Shown here piece by piece: positions 51,762 to 61,521 of a DNA stretch of 64,000 nucleotides. A program made the position numbers and the translations under genes. Origin of the DNA: Oligoflexia bacterium. GTDB lineage: Bacteria; Bdellovibrionota_G; JANQFH01. The notes under the pieces were generated by a model, which was given only the letters and a program-made list of their open reading frames with translations, made no database searches and was not told the origin of the DNA. The stretch lies in the NCBI GenBank assembly GCA_028277945.1, contig JANQFH010000068.1:362223-426222 (forward strand), read 5' to 3'. Within the stretch, counting starts at the first letter, position 1. Each line of letters begins with the position of its first letter.

Positions 51762-52964
51762 ATGAAACCCAGCTCTCATAATGATCTACTGTTTTTTATG
51801 GATAGAAGTAGGGAGCTGCCTGAACTGCCTCATAGTATTCAAGCGTCTTTGATTGTGAAGAGCCTTGATCAGACCTTTCTCATCAAAAACAGCCGTACAA
51901 TCCTCGGGCGAAAAGGTGGAGATGTGGTTATTGATGACAAAAAGGTGTCGGAACAGCATGCTGTTATTGGCTATTTTGATGGCTTTTTTTTCCTGGTCGA
52001 TCTGAACAGCAAAAATCATACTTATTTGAATGGCGAAGATGTTGTTGAGGCAATTCTGAAGCACGGTGATACGATCCGGATTGGCGAGACAACCATGGAG
52101 TTTCATGTTCAAGGTGGAGTGGTCTCTAGCGCAAATGTTTGGCCCGATTCGCAGCCTAGCGTCGGACATATTCTTGAAGTCATGCTGGGCACCAACAGGA
52201 AACGCATCGATGACACCACCGGTATTATGATCAGTGAATCACCGCCTGAAATCCTGGACACTCCGCTTGTTGGCATTACTCTGCACGTGCGATGCTCTGA
52301 TATGCAAGAGCGCGAGTTTAAATTCCTCCAGAGTGACGTGCTTATTGGCAGGCAGCATGGCGATCTTCCACTTCATGACCCTGACATTTCAAGAAAACAC
52401 GCTGTGGTCGAAACCTTTGGCGATGGTCAGGTCTACATTAAGGATCTTGGTTCGACCAACGGAACTTTTGTCAATAACAAGAAGGTAAGACGTGTTGCCC
52501 TGGATGACGGTGATGTGATTCGACTCGGTTCAACACATCTTGAGATTCGCTTGGGTGAGGCGCTCTCTGTGGAACCCCCTCCGGACCCGCGGGCAACCGC
52601 GTTGGCTGAAGCCGCGTGCGTGCGCTTACAGGTCGTGAGCGGTCCTATCCTTGGAAAGTCGTTCGAGACGAGAGCAGGTGTCTGGACGATCGGTGGTGCG
52701 GAGGCCGATATCAATATTCAGGATCCTGAGATTACAGCCATCCATGCGAAGCTGCACGTCTCAGACCATAAGATTGAAGTAGAGGACCTTGGTCAGCCTG
52801 TAGCCACCTGCGTTAACGGCAAAAAGATCAAACGCTGTGTGGTCGACAGTGGCGATGTCATCCGCCTTGGGCATACCGAGCTGAAAATCGCCGCCGCGCT
52901 TTCGGAGGACACCTCTCTAAATTCAGCTATCAAATCGATGGGCTACAAGCTAGACAACAACTAG
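51762..52964 (+). CDS. Triple FHA-domain protein
   Basis: A 400-residue protein made of three FHA domains at about 28-115, 170-260 and 285-380. Each has recognisable core strands: LGRKGGDVVI...SEQHAVIG; IGRQHGDLPL...SRKHAVVE with STNGTFVN; and IGGAEADINI...ITAIHAKL. The middle domain has the full phosphothreonine-binding set (GR, SRKH, STNGT). In the first the STNGT is SKNHT, and the third lacks the Arg of GR, so these may bind differently or act as scaffolds. No catalytic domain is fused, so an adaptor that clusters phosphorylated partners is inferred. Confidence 0.9.
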   Translation: MKPSSHNDLLFFMDRSRELPELPHSIQASLIVKSLDQTFLIKNSRTILGRKGGDVVIDDKKVSEQHAVIGYFDGFFFLVDLNSKNHTYLNGEDVVEAILKHGDTIRIGETTMEFHVQGGVVSSANVWPDSQPSVGHILEVMLGTNRKRIDDTTGIMISESPPEILDTPLVGITLHVRCSDMQEREFKFLQSDVLIGRQHGDLPLHDPDISRKHAVVETFGDGQVYIKDLGSTNGTFVNNKKVRRVALDDGDVIRLGSTHLEIRLGEALSVEPPPDPRATALAEAACVRLQVVSGPILGKSFETRAGVWTIGGAEADINIQDPEITAIHAKLHVSDHKIEVEDLGQPVATCVNGKKIKRCVVDSGDVIRLGHTELKIAAALSEDTSLNSAIKSMGYKLDNN

Positions 52965-52967
52965 CCC

Positions 52968-55634
52968 TTAGATGAATGTGTGGATTTGTGCCAGCGCCTC
53001 GTCGAGTTTGTCGGGTTTGCTGCCACCGGCCTGGGCCATCTCGGCTCTGCCGCCACCACCGCCACCAATGATCGGCGAAATGGCTTTGACGACTTTGGCT
53101 GCTGAGTAACGGTCGGTCAGGTCTTTGGATACTTTTACAATGACGACAGCGCGGCCGTTGGTCTTTGTACCTAGAGCGACGATACCGCGCTTCATTTTGT
53201 CCATGACCCTATCTGAATAGTCCCGCAGTGTTTCCGCAGAAGCTTCTGGAAGCGTTCGCGAGACGATCTTGAAGTTTTCATGCTTTGTGGCCTGTTGAAG
53301 CATCTGCTCAAGAAGCCCATCAAACTCTCTGTTGGCATTCTCTCGCAGCTGCTTTTTTAACTTCTTGTTTTCTTCGAGTAGGCTATGCAGCCTGGCATCC
53401 AGTGTCGCTGTTGGGGTTCCTAGCTCTTCAGCAATGAGATTCAAGCAAGCCAACTCCTGTTGGACAACATCAATGGCAAACGGCCCACTCACGGCTTCAA
53501 TGCGTCTGGTCTTTGCCGCAACACTACGATCACCACGAACATGAGAAAAGCCAATCTCCCCCGTAAGGCTAACATGGGTGCCACCACAGAGCTCCATGCT
53601 GTAATCGTCAATACTGACCACCCGTACTCGGTCACCATATTTTTCGGCAAAAAAGGCGGTGGCTCCTCGCTCTATCGCTTTTTTATAGTCGACGTTGTTT
53701 TCGGTTTTGACCGCACTGTTCGCGGCGATTCTCTCGTTGATGGTTTTTTCAATAGCTTCTAGCTGCTGCCGGGTCAAAGCCGTGGGCTGAATAAAGTCAA
53801 AGGTCAGTCGTTTGTCATCTAAATAGGAGCCGGCTTGCCTAACGTGCTCTCCAAGCGTCTCGCGCAGCGTTGCGTGGAGAATATGGGTGAGCGTATGATT
53901 TCTAGCGATAAGCCCGCGGCGTGCCTCATTGATGGCCAGTTGAAAGCTGTCTTTTAGGGCAGCACTGCCTTCTTGTAGGTGTATTCGATGCACATGGACG
54001 CCAAGAACCTTGAAGGTGTCTTTGACCTCACCACGGCAGTTCTTGTTACGTACCCAGCCCTGGTCTCCAACCTGTCCACCGGACTCAGCATAGAAGGGAG
54101 TTTGATCAAACACCAAGAGGTATTCTCCCGATGTCGTCAATTTTTGTAGTGGCTTGCCTGCTTGATTATATATGCCAACTAGTTTTGCCTCCTCACAGGA
54201 GGTCTGGTCATAACCAATAAAGCCTGTGCCGGTCGGCCTGCCGCTGCTGCGCAGATTGCTTTCAATCTCCGCTTGTAAATGTGTGTCTGCTACGCCACCT
54301 TTCCAGGATCCCTTGGCTTTTTGTCGATGTGCTGCAAAGGCCTGATCAAACGATTTGTGTTCCAAGCGCAAACCTTCGCCCCTGAGGATGTCTTCGGTCA
54401 GATCAACAGGAAAGCCGTAGGTTTCATAGAGGTGAAAGGCGACATCGCCAGGGAAGCTCTTCCTTCCGGATTTTTTTAGCGGTTGTAGTTTCTCATCAAG
54501 ATGCTTGATGCCACGATCCAGGGTCTCGAGGAACTGTTCTTCCTCTTCCCGGACACACTCCTCGATGGTTTGAGTTTTGTCACCAAGTTCTGGATAGGCC
54601 TTTTGCATATCAGCGACGATCGTTTTGACCATGCTGTATAACAGCGGCTGGGTTGCTCCCAGCATCCGGCTGTGACGCATGGCCCGGCGTAGAATACGCC
54701 GCAGAACATAGCCACGTCCCTCATTCGATGGAACCATGCCGTCTGCAACCATAAAGACCGTTGCGCGCAAATGGTCGCTAACGACATGAAAGGAGGGGTC
54801 TAGCTCACCCTTGCCGTTCTTATAGGATTGTTTAAACAGAGTGGCGAGCTTGGCTATGATGCTTTGAAAAAGATCCGTATGGTAGTTGTTGGTCACTCCT
54901 TGTACCACTGCAGTCACACGTTCCAACCCCATGCCAGTGTCAATACAGGGGTGGGGCAGCGGCTTCTCATTGCCGGCTTCATCACGGTTGAACTGCATGA
55001 AAACAAGATTCCAAACTTCCAAGAAGCGATCGCAGTCACACTGCACACCACAATTCTTTTTTTTGCAGCCAACATTCTTACCCTGATCAAAATGGATCTC
55101 TGAGCAGGGCCCACAAGGGCCTGTCTCTCCCATGCTCCAGTAGTTTTCTGCCTTTCCGAGACGAGAAAATCTATTTTTAGGAATACCAACTTCTTGCAGC
55201 CAAATCTCGGTTGCTTCATCATCCTGCTTGAAAACGGTTACATGCAGCTTTTCTTCAGGAAGTTTCAGGGCTTTAGTGAGAAACTCCCAGGCTAGGTGGA
55301 TAGCCTCTTTCTTAAAATAGCCACCAAAACTAAAGTTGCCTAGCATTTCAAAAAAAGTGTGGTGGCGCGTGGTATAACCAACGTTTTCTAAGTCGTTGTG
55401 TTTGCCGCCTACTCGCAGGCAGCGCTGTACTGACGCTGCCCGCTTATAGGGAGCAGCGTCCGGATTTAAGAAGTACTCCTTGAACTGCACCATGCCGGCA
55501 TTGGTGAACAGCAGGGTTGGGTCGCTTGCAGGAACAAGGGAAGAGCTTGGGACGATGGTATGGTCATGCTCTTTGAAGAAATCAAGAAAAAGGCGACGAA
55601 TCTCTGCGGCTGTTGTCAGATCACCCGTCGGCAT
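52968..55634 (-). CDS. alaS: Alanyl-tRNA synthetase AlaS
   Basis: An 888-residue class II synthetase charging tRNA-Ala. TAAEIRRLFLDFFKEHDHTIVP, the LFTNAGMVQFK motif, RRILRRAMRH, the editing domain zinc residues (HTLTHILHATLRE and MELCGGTHV) and the C-terminal GGGGGGRAEMAQAGG are all present. An uncommon Cys-rich insertion (VGCKKKNCGVQCDCDR) follows the EIHFD motif, known from a subset of AlaS. The ATG at 55634 is chosen over the TTG limit at 55643. It overlaps pilT only at the frame edges and follows recA and pilT on the same strand. Confidence 0.97.
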   Translation of the reverse strand: MPTGDLTTAAEIRRLFLDFFKEHDHTIVPSSSLVPASDPTLLFTNAGMVQFKEYFLNPDAAPYKRAASVQRCLRVGGKHNDLENVGYTTRHHTFFEMLGNFSFGGYFKKEAIHLAWEFLTKALKLPEEKLHVTVFKQDDEATEIWLQEVGIPKNRFSRLGKAENYWSMGETGPCGPCSEIHFDQGKNVGCKKKNCGVQCDCDRFLEVWNLVFMQFNRDEAGNEKPLPHPCIDTGMGLERVTAVVQGVTNNYHTDLFQSIIAKLATLFKQSYKNGKGELDPSFHVVSDHLRATVFMVADGMVPSNEGRGYVLRRILRRAMRHSRMLGATQPLLYSMVKTIVADMQKAYPELGDKTQTIEECVREEEEQFLETLDRGIKHLDEKLQPLKKSGRKSFPGDVAFHLYETYGFPVDLTEDILRGEGLRLEHKSFDQAFAAHRQKAKGSWKGGVADTHLQAEIESNLRSSGRPTGTGFIGYDQTSCEEAKLVGIYNQAGKPLQKLTTSGEYLLVFDQTPFYAESGGQVGDQGWVRNKNCRGEVKDTFKVLGVHVHRIHLQEGSAALKDSFQLAINEARRGLIARNHTLTHILHATLRETLGEHVRQAGSYLDDKRLTFDFIQPTALTRQQLEAIEKTINERIAANSAVKTENNVDYKKAIERGATAFFAEKYGDRVRVVSIDDYSMELCGGTHVSLTGEIGFSHVRGDRSVAAKTRRIEAVSGPFAIDVVQQELACLNLIAEELGTPTATLDARLHSLLEENKKLKKQLRENANREFDGLLEQMLQQATKHENFKIVSRTLPEASAETLRDYSDRVMDKMKRGIVALGTKTNGRAVVIVKVSKDLTDRYSAAKVVKAISPIIGGGGGGRAEMAQAGGSKPDKLDEALAQIHTFI

Positions 55635-55639
55635 GCAGG

Positions 55640-56803
55640 TCAAAACCTTTCAATTTTTAGTTCGTCGCTGCCGCCCTCTACTGGCTGGTCGCTACCGCCT
55701 TTGTCAAAGTCGTCCCAACTCAAATCACTTGTTGAAGAGACGCCTTTGACACGCAGAGCGAAGTCATCTGGGTTGCTGCTCTGTCTTAGTGCTTCCTCAT
55801 AACTTATAAGGTTTTGTTTAAGCAGACTCATCAGAGACTGATCAAAGGTCTGGGTGCCGTAACTGTTATGGCCTTTGGCAATGGCGTCGTTAATGCCTTT
55901 AGTGCGTTCTGGATCGGAGATGAGTTCTCGGATAAAGCTGGTTGAGACGAGCACTTCCAAGGCAGGTACACGACCCTTACCATCTGCCATGGGTACGAGG
56001 CGCTGCGAGATAATGCCTTTGACAATCGTTGCCAGCTGCAAGCGCACCTGCTGTTGTTGGTAGGGCGGAAACGAGGAGACAATGCGGGTAATGGTCTCTG
56101 CCGCATCGATCGTGTGCAGTGTGCTCATCACCAGGTGCCCGGTCTCTGCCGCAGTCAGGGCTGTTTCAATGGTTTCTAGATCGCGCATTTCGCCAACGAG
56201 GATGACATCGGGGTCTTGTCTGAGAGCGCTGCGCAGAGCGTGGTTGAACGATGAGGTGTCGACACCCACTTCCCGTTGGTTGATGATACAGCGCTTGTCG
56301 CGAATGAGAAACTCAATGGGATCTTCAATAGTAATGATATGGCACGTTCGCCTTGAGTTAATAAAGTCGATGATCGACGCTAGCGTGGTTGACTTTCCAC
56401 TGCCGGTTGTGCCAGTAACCAAGATGAGGCCACGTCTCTCCAGAGAAATGCGTTCTAGAACTTTTGGTAAGCGCAGCTCATCAAACGAGGAGACCTTATA
56501 GGGAATCACGCGTAGGACAATGCCGATGGTGCCACGCTGCTGGAAGACGTTGACACGAAAGCGACCGAGCCCAGGTACGCCATAGGCAAGATCGACTTCG
56601 TTGTACTGACGGAAGTGCTCTTTTTGCACGCTGGTCATAATGCTAAAGGCCATCTTGCCGACCTCTTCTGGAGAGAGACGGCGGGCATTCTTCAGCGGTA
56701 CCAGGGCGCCGTCTATACGAAACATGGGTGGCAACCCAGCCTTGAGATGAATATCCGAAGCGCTCCCTTTGAGCGCAATTCTTAAGATATCATTGAGTTC
56801 CAA
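55640..56803 (-). CDS. pilT: Twitching motility ATPase PilT
   Basis: A 387-residue hexameric ATPase that retracts type IV pili. GSASDIHLKAGLPPMFRIDG, Walker A GTTGSGKSTT, the Asp box ITIEDPIEFL, Walker B DVILVGEMRDLET and the His box TGHLVMSTLHTID are intact. The AIRNLIRE-type retraction motif region reads 'SSFIRELI'-like (TSFIRELISDPERTKGINDAI). The start is TTG at 56803. The C-terminal Asp/Gly-rich tail of about 30 residues is not part of the core. The pilus filament genes are not in the window. Confidence 0.95.
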   Translation of the reverse strand: MELNDILRIALKGSASDIHLKAGLPPMFRIDGALVPLKNARRLSPEEVGKMAFSIMTSVQKEHFRQYNEVDLAYGVPGLGRFRVNVFQQRGTIGIVLRVIPYKVSSFDELRLPKVLERISLERRGLILVTGTTGSGKSTTLASIIDFINSRRTCHIITIEDPIEFLIRDKRCIINQREVGVDTSSFNHALRSALRQDPDVILVGEMRDLETIETALTAAETGHLVMSTLHTIDAAETITRIVSSFPPYQQQQVRLQLATIVKGIISQRLVPMADGKGRVPALEVLVSTSFIRELISDPERTKGINDAIAKGHNSYGTQTFDQSLMSLLKQNLISYEEALRQSSNPDDFALRVKGVSSTSDLSWDDFDKGGSDQPVEGGSDELKIERF

Positions 56804-56816
56804 TTGCCCGTTTGCC

Positions 56817-57896
56817 TTACTTGGTTAATTCTTTGCCATTGTCCTTGGAGCGTTTTTTCTCCACCGTGGCCGCCTGAGGTTTGCGGATATGGAAGTGGTT
56901 GTAAACCTCGGCAACCAGCTTCTGCTTCACCTTGGGGTTTTCCTTTAGGAAGCGTACGGCGTTTTCCAGACCTTGACCAATACGATCTTCTTTATAAGAA
57001 TACCACGAGCCACTTTTATCAAGCAATCGCTCGGCCACGGCAATTTCAATGAGCTCACCCAGTCTGTTGATACCTTCGCCATAGACGATATCGAATTCAA
57101 CGTTGCGAAAGGGTGGCGCGAGTTTGTTTTTTACCACCTTCACACGGGTGCGGTTGCCCTTGACCTGGTCGCCATCTTTAAGGGCGCCAATCCTGCGGAT
57201 ATCGAGCCGCACTGAGCAGTAGAATTTAAGCGCATTACCACCGGTGGTGGTCTCTGGATTACCGAACATCACCCCGATCTTCATGCGTAGCTGGTTGATG
57301 AAGATAACCGTTGTATTCGAGCGGTTGATGGTGGCGTTTAGTTTGCGCAGCGCTTGGCTCATCAACCGTGCCTGCAGGCCAACGTGGTGGTCGCCCATTT
57401 CGCCCTCGAGTTCTGCGCGTGGCACCAGCGCTGCCACCGAGTCGATGACGATCAGATCAACAGCGCCACTGCGAGCCAACATATCGGCAATCTCTAGGGC
57501 CTGCTCGCCCGTGTCTGGCTGGGAGATGAGCAGATCCGCCGTCTTCACTCCGAGCTTGCCAGCGTAGCCAACATCCAGCGCGTGTTCGGCGTCGATAAAG
57601 GCCGCGACGCCGCCGGTTCTCTGACACTCGGCAATCATGTGCAAGGTTAGCGTAGTTTTACCCGATGCCTCAGGGCCGTAGATTTCCACGACCCGCCCGC
57701 GTGGGATACCACCAATGCCTAGAGCCAGATCAAGCCCAAGCGAACCGGTAGAGAAGGTGCCAATGGAGTGATCCACTTTCTTGGCGTCGCCAAGGCGCAT
57801 GATCGAGCCTTTGCCAAACTGCTTTTCAATAGAGCTAACAGCGCTTTCCAGTGCCTTACTCCGATTGGCGGTGGGTGTTATCTGTACCGTAGTCAT
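56817..57896 (-). CDS. recA: Recombinase A
   Basis: A 359-residue RecA, the strand-exchange ATPase and SOS co-protease. Walker [14 protein letters not shown], the [17 protein letters not shown] segment, the DNA-binding loop [27 protein letters not shown] (here [20 protein letters not shown]) and the C-terminal domain are complete. AGAAGGAG lies 6 bases before the ATG at 57896. It is 12 bases downstream of cinA, the typical order. No LexA box was recognised upstream. Confidence 0.98.
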   Translation of the reverse strand: MTTVQITPTANRSKALESAVSSIEKQFGKGSIMRLGDAKKVDHSIGTFSTGSLGLDLALGIGGIPRGRVVEIYGPEASGKTTLTLHMIAECQRTGGVAAFIDAEHALDVGYAGKLGVKTADLLISQPDTGEQALEIADMLARSGAVDLIVIDSVAALVPRAELEGEMGDHHVGLQARLMSQALRKLNATINRSNTTVIFINQLRMKIGVMFGNPETTTGGNALKFYCSVRLDIRRIGALKDGDQVKGNRTRVKVVKNKLAPPFRNVEFDIVYGEGINRLGELIEIAVAERLLDKSGSWYSYKEDRIGQGLENAVRFLKENPKVKQKLVAEVYNHFHIRKPQAATVEKKRSKDNGKELTK

Positions 57897-57908
57897 GTTG
57901 TACTCCTT

Positions 57909-59168
57909 CTAATTAGCAAACCTTTTTAACTCTTGTATTAGCAACAGCAGCATTCTCGTTGCCAGCTCTTCCCGGTTGAGGATCCGATTTCGCTTGAGTT
58001 CAAAGCTCTCTACACGGCTGGCATGCGCCGAGACAATCGCCCCGTATGCTCTGCCCACTGGTTTATCACAGGTCCCCCCGCTAGGGCCAAGAATTCCTGT
58101 GGTTGCTAAGCCAATGCTCGCTTGGTGGCGGGTGCGCACGGCTGTCGCCATTTCCACAGCACACTCCCTACTCACCGCTCCATATTGGTTCAAAGTCTGC
58201 TCACGGATTCCCAGGAGATTACGCTTGGATGCATTGGAGTAGGTCACAGCACCGCCGAGAAAGTAGGCCGAGGCGCCAGGTATGGCTAGCAGGCGTGAGC
58301 AGATATAGCCACCGCTGCAGGACTCTGCCACGGCCAAGGTTAGTCCCTGATCGATAAAGGCCTGTTGGACTAACTCTTCAATGGGTGCTGCAGAAAAGTC
58401 GACGAGGTGATCAACTAGCTCGCTTTGTGCCAGCTGCCTCAGTTCCTCCATGTGGGCGGCTGCTTGCTCGGTGTTAAAGTAAAACAGCAGGTGTACCTCG
58501 GGAAAGCGGATCTGCGTGCCAAAGCCAATGTTTTCAGTGGTCTTGTTGTCCAACCGCTGTAGCCATTGCTGTGCTATGGCGTCTGCGTTGGATTCACTCA
58601 TGCCAAGCAGGCGGCAGGTGAGTACCTCTCGTCTGCCAGCACTGCTCTTTTCAATCAGGATGCGTAGTTGCTCTTGCACCTGCTGTTGCCACATTGCCTG
58701 CATCTCTGTGGGGACACCTGGTAGGAAGAAGGCGTGGCATTTACCCAAGGTGACATGAAAACCCACGGCCGCGCCCACAGGATTGCACAGTGGTTGGCTT
58801 CCTTTGGGGATGGCCGCCTGTTGCAACATAGAGGCGGTGATGGTGAGGCCGCGCCTCTCGTAAAACTGACGTAGCCACTTTTCTGCCTCTGGTTCCGGTA
58901 TGAGGGGGCAACGCAGAAGCTGCGCAACTGCCTCGCGAGTACGATCATCAGCAGTAGGACCAAGGCCGCCGGTGACCATGAGCAGCTCATAACCTTGACT
59001 TAACTCCTGCAGCGCCTGAATGATCGCCTCACTGCTATCGCCAACGGTGCGTTTCTCACCGACCTCGAGCTTAAGCGCACTCAGTCGTGCGGCGATGGTG
59101 TGGGCGTTGCTATCTAGAGTGCGGCCCAGCAGCAGTTCGTTGCCAATGGTGAGAATGGCACACTTCAT
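57909..59168 (-). CDS. cinA: CinA, nicotinamide-nucleotide amidase with MoaB-like domain
   Basis: A 419-residue two-domain protein. The N-terminal MoCF-type domain (about 1-170) has LTIGNELLLGRTLDSNAHTI and VTGGLGPTADDRTREAVA. The C-terminal CinA deamidase (about 255-415) has AVAESCSGGYICSRLLAIPG, FLGGAVTYSNASK and TTGILGPSGGT. It hydrolyses nicotinamide mononucleotide and ADP-ribose derivatives in pyridine-nucleotide recycling. Its start overlaps the pgpA stop (ATGA), and it is followed closely by recA. Confidence 0.96.
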   Translation of the reverse strand: MKCAILTIGNELLLGRTLDSNAHTIAARLSALKLEVGEKRTVGDSSEAIIQALQELSQGYELLMVTGGLGPTADDRTREAVAQLLRCPLIPEPEAEKWLRQFYERRGLTITASMLQQAAIPKGSQPLCNPVGAAVGFHVTLGKCHAFFLPGVPTEMQAMWQQQVQEQLRILIEKSSAGRREVLTCRLLGMSESNADAIAQQWLQRLDNKTTENIGFGTQIRFPEVHLLFYFNTEQAAAHMEELRQLAQSELVDHLVDFSAAPIEELVQQAFIDQGLTLAVAESCSGGYICSRLLAIPGASAYFLGGAVTYSNASKRNLLGIREQTLNQYGAVSRECAVEMATAVRTRHQASIGLATTGILGPSGGTCDKPVGRAYGAIVSAHASRVESFELKRNRILNREELATRMLLLLIQELKRFAN

Positions 59169-59653
59169 AGGGGTATACCGTGGATAAGATGTAAGATCAG
59201 ACGTAGTGCCAAATTGGCAAAGATTGCCGCTACAACGTCGTCAGCCATAACGCCAAGACCGCCAGGGAGCCGTTTTTCCACGGTGTGAATAGGGAAGGGC
59301 TTGAGAATGTCAAACAGCCGAAACAGCGCCAGCCCGAGTAGGAGCGTCAACCACCCCGGTTGGATCCAGAGCATGGTGATGAGCAGGCCACAGACTTCAT
59401 CCAAAACCAGGGTTGGTGGGTCCTCCGCTCCGAGCGCCTTTTCGTAGGCAGTGCAGATAGGCACGCTAGCAATTAACAGCAGAGCCACCAGGAGCGCATA
59501 TATAGGCGGGGTGCAGGCGTGAGCTAGCAGCCAATAGATTGGCAGGGTGGCAATGGTTGCCACCGTGCCAGGGGCTTTGGGTGCTAAGCCAATGCCGCCA
59601 AAGCTGCCGATTATAATGATAACTCTTTGAAAATAGGTCTTGTTTTTCAACAT
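59165..59653 (-). CDS. pgpA: Phosphatidylglycerophosphatase A
   Basis: A 162-residue inner-membrane phosphatase converting phosphatidylglycerophosphate to phosphatidylglycerol. GGIGLAPKAPGTVATIATLP, VLDEVCGLLI and GVMADDVVAAIFAN are the PgpA signatures, and four hydrophobic helices are visible. It is the first gene of pgpA-cinA-recA. Confidence 0.95.
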   Translation of the reverse strand: MLKNKTYFQRVIIIIGSFGGIGLAPKAPGTVATIATLPIYWLLAHACTPPIYALLVALLLIASVPICTAYEKALGAEDPPTLVLDEVCGLLITMLWIQPGWLTLLLGLALFRLFDILKPFPIHTVEKRLPGGLGVMADDVVAAIFANLALRLILHLIHGIPL

Positions 59654-60005
59654 GAGCTGTTTGCCAACTCTAGTGATGATGCCGAAGGTTTGTCAAGCAG
59701 CCGCCAACGGCGTTGCAATGGTTACTGTGCAAGGTGGGCGCCAGATCCAACCACCTGAATATCCAAGATTTTTTGTCTAGAGTGGAATGCGAGTAGGGAT
59801 TTGCTCCTTGCTTGGTTTGGGTTTACGACCATCTGCGCCGAGGCAGCCGCTGCCCAGCGCGACAGAAATGTCGCGAAAAAGCCCTGGCAAAGTTCTTGGT
59901 TCTAGCAAAAAATATTTTTATTTTAACTAGTTAAGAAAAGAGAACGCTGGCATGGAGTTTGTATTTGCTCCAAGGGGAAACAAACTCTTGATGGAGTCTT
60001 TCAAC
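59654..60005. other. 352-base gap with two tandem hairpins
   Basis: No gene is seen. Two perfect small hairpins lie side by side: GGCAG-CCG-CTGCC (59842-59854) and CGCGACA-GAAA-TGTCGCG (59858-59875), the second with a GNRA tetraloop and followed by AAAAAG. This may be part of a structured leader for the lipoprotein gene or a small RNA. The remainder is AT-rich near 59908-59940. No consensus promoter was recognised. Confidence 0.35.
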
Positions 60006-61436
60006 ATGAAATTTGTCTGGCAACCGATGTTACTGGCTACGCTGCTACTCAACCTGGTGGCGTGTGATCCACAGAGTGTGGCAGATAGGTCCTTTACCAC
60101 GCTAGCAGGGGATGTGCGTCGACCCTTTGTGACCGGTCGAGTAGGGGCACTGGTGTGCAAGGGCGCCTTTGCCGATCTCGTTCCCAACAGCGAAAGGATT
60201 CGTCGGGATGGCGATATCAGTACGGTTCCGGGATTGCGGCGAACCCCTTCCGGTGTGGCAGCACTCTTCACACTCTCCATCAACGAAACCCCCGCTTTCA
60301 ATGGCTCTCAGTTTCCAGGTTTGGCCGCTGCCAATTCCGCCTCAGTAGCCAACGGCTATGTGGTTGGTAGCCCGGTCTTTATTGGTAGCAGTGCCGGTGG
60401 TGATCCAGTGGATATCGTTTTTACTGAAGAGGGGTTGTTGTTGATCTCGCTGCGCGGTAGTAACGAGGTGTTGGCCTATGCTTTTACAGCTACGGGCGTG
60501 CCGATCTTTCGTGCTCGCATCCCCGTTGTGCAGCGACCTGGACGGATTGCCGTAGACAATGAGAGAAACCTCGCCTTTGTGCTCAATGGCGACAGTACCT
60601 ACCAGATTATAGATCTCAATGAGGTGGATGCTGCTGGCGTGCCCGATGCCAGACCCTTTAGCTCGCCACGCCGTATTGCCCTGAACAACTCAGCCATACG
60701 GGCCACAGATATTGCCGTCGGACCTGGTTACCTGAATCCTGAAAAAAAAGATCTCTACATTGCCGCCAATACTGCGCTCTACACCATCGACATTGATATT
60801 GCTCTTGGCGATAAGGGTGCCTTTGCTGAGCCTGTACGTGGTGTCCATCCTCAGCAAGAGTTTGAGGCGGGTGTGGTTGCCAATCTCCGTCGTGGTTCAC
60901 CCCGTGCCGATCTGCTTGCCATCGCCCCTAATGGTGATGTCTTTTGGAATGACGTAGCCAAAGGACCGATAGGGCCGCTTTATCCGGACATCGGCTCGGC
61001 GCCGGCGAACTCACTGCAAGATCAAGGTTTTGTTAACACAGGCGGAGGTATTCAGCGTATACAGCCTGGACAAGTCAACGACATTGTTGTCACTCCCGAT
61101 GATGCGAGCGTTTTGGCGCTTACTAACCGCGAGATCTTTCAATTTGACCGGGACCTTCTCGGTGCACAATATAAACCGCTGCGAGTCGGGGGTTCACGTA
61201 TGAAGGTGGACCCGGCTGAACGCTTTATCCTGGTGACCGACCCTGGCAGTAATACCGTCCACATTGTTCGCCTCGAGCCCAATGGCCTCATCTCCTACAA
61301 CGGGCCTTCGGATGACATCCGTGTAGGCGCCTGTGTCAGCCCAGTGGTGGCGGCGATGGCTCCAGAGACCATCCGTTATAGCCTGACCGGGGCACAACCG
61401 ACTACCGAGGACGATTCAACAGCGGTATCGCCTTAA
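60006..61436 (+). CDS. Putative lipoprotein with beta-propeller-like repeats
   Basis: A 476-residue protein. From the ATG at 60006 it begins MKFVWQPMLLATLLLNLVAC, a clear lipobox, so it should be lipid-anchored. The frame extends to 59952 but only this start places the lipobox correctly. The mature part contains repeated short strands like those of YVTN/NHL propellers (LLISLRGSNEVLAYAFTATG, RIAVDNERNLAFVLNGDSTY, DIVVTPDDASVLALTNREIF, RFILVTDPGSNTVHIVRLEP). No enzyme motif is recognised. The following kinase gene has its own promoter. Confidence 0.8.
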   Translation: MKFVWQPMLLATLLLNLVACDPQSVADRSFTTLAGDVRRPFVTGRVGALVCKGAFADLVPNSERIRRDGDISTVPGLRRTPSGVAALFTLSINETPAFNGSQFPGLAAANSASVANGYVVGSPVFIGSSAGGDPVDIVFTEEGLLLISLRGSNEVLAYAFTATGVPIFRARIPVVQRPGRIAVDNERNLAFVLNGDSTYQIIDLNEVDAAGVPDARPFSSPRRIALNNSAIRATDIAVGPGYLNPEKKDLYIAANTALYTIDIDIALGDKGAFAEPVRGVHPQQEFEAGVVANLRRGSPRADLLAIAPNGDVFWNDVAKGPIGPLYPDIGSAPANSLQDQGFVNTGGGIQRIQPGQVNDIVVTPDDASVLALTNREIFQFDRDLLGAQYKPLRVGGSRMKVDPAERFILVTDPGSNTVHIVRLEPNGLISYNGPSDDIRVGACVSPVVAAMAPETIRYSLTGAQPTTEDDSTAVSP

Positions 61437-61481
61437 AAAGCGAGCTCTTTACCCACCACAATCACGCTGCAGTGCACAGCG

Positions 61482-61510
61482 TTGACACCATCGTGAAAAC
61501 TGATTATAAT
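61482..61510 (+). promoter_or_regulatory. Consensus sigma70 promoter of the PEGA-domain kinase
   Basis: TTGACA (61482-61487) and TATAAT (61505-61510) are both perfect and exactly 17 bases apart. The ATG at 61522 is 11 bases after the -10, so the 5' leader would be about 5 bases and lacks a Shine-Dalgarno. Confidence 0.75.
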
Positions 61511-61521
61511 TTTAAGCACTT

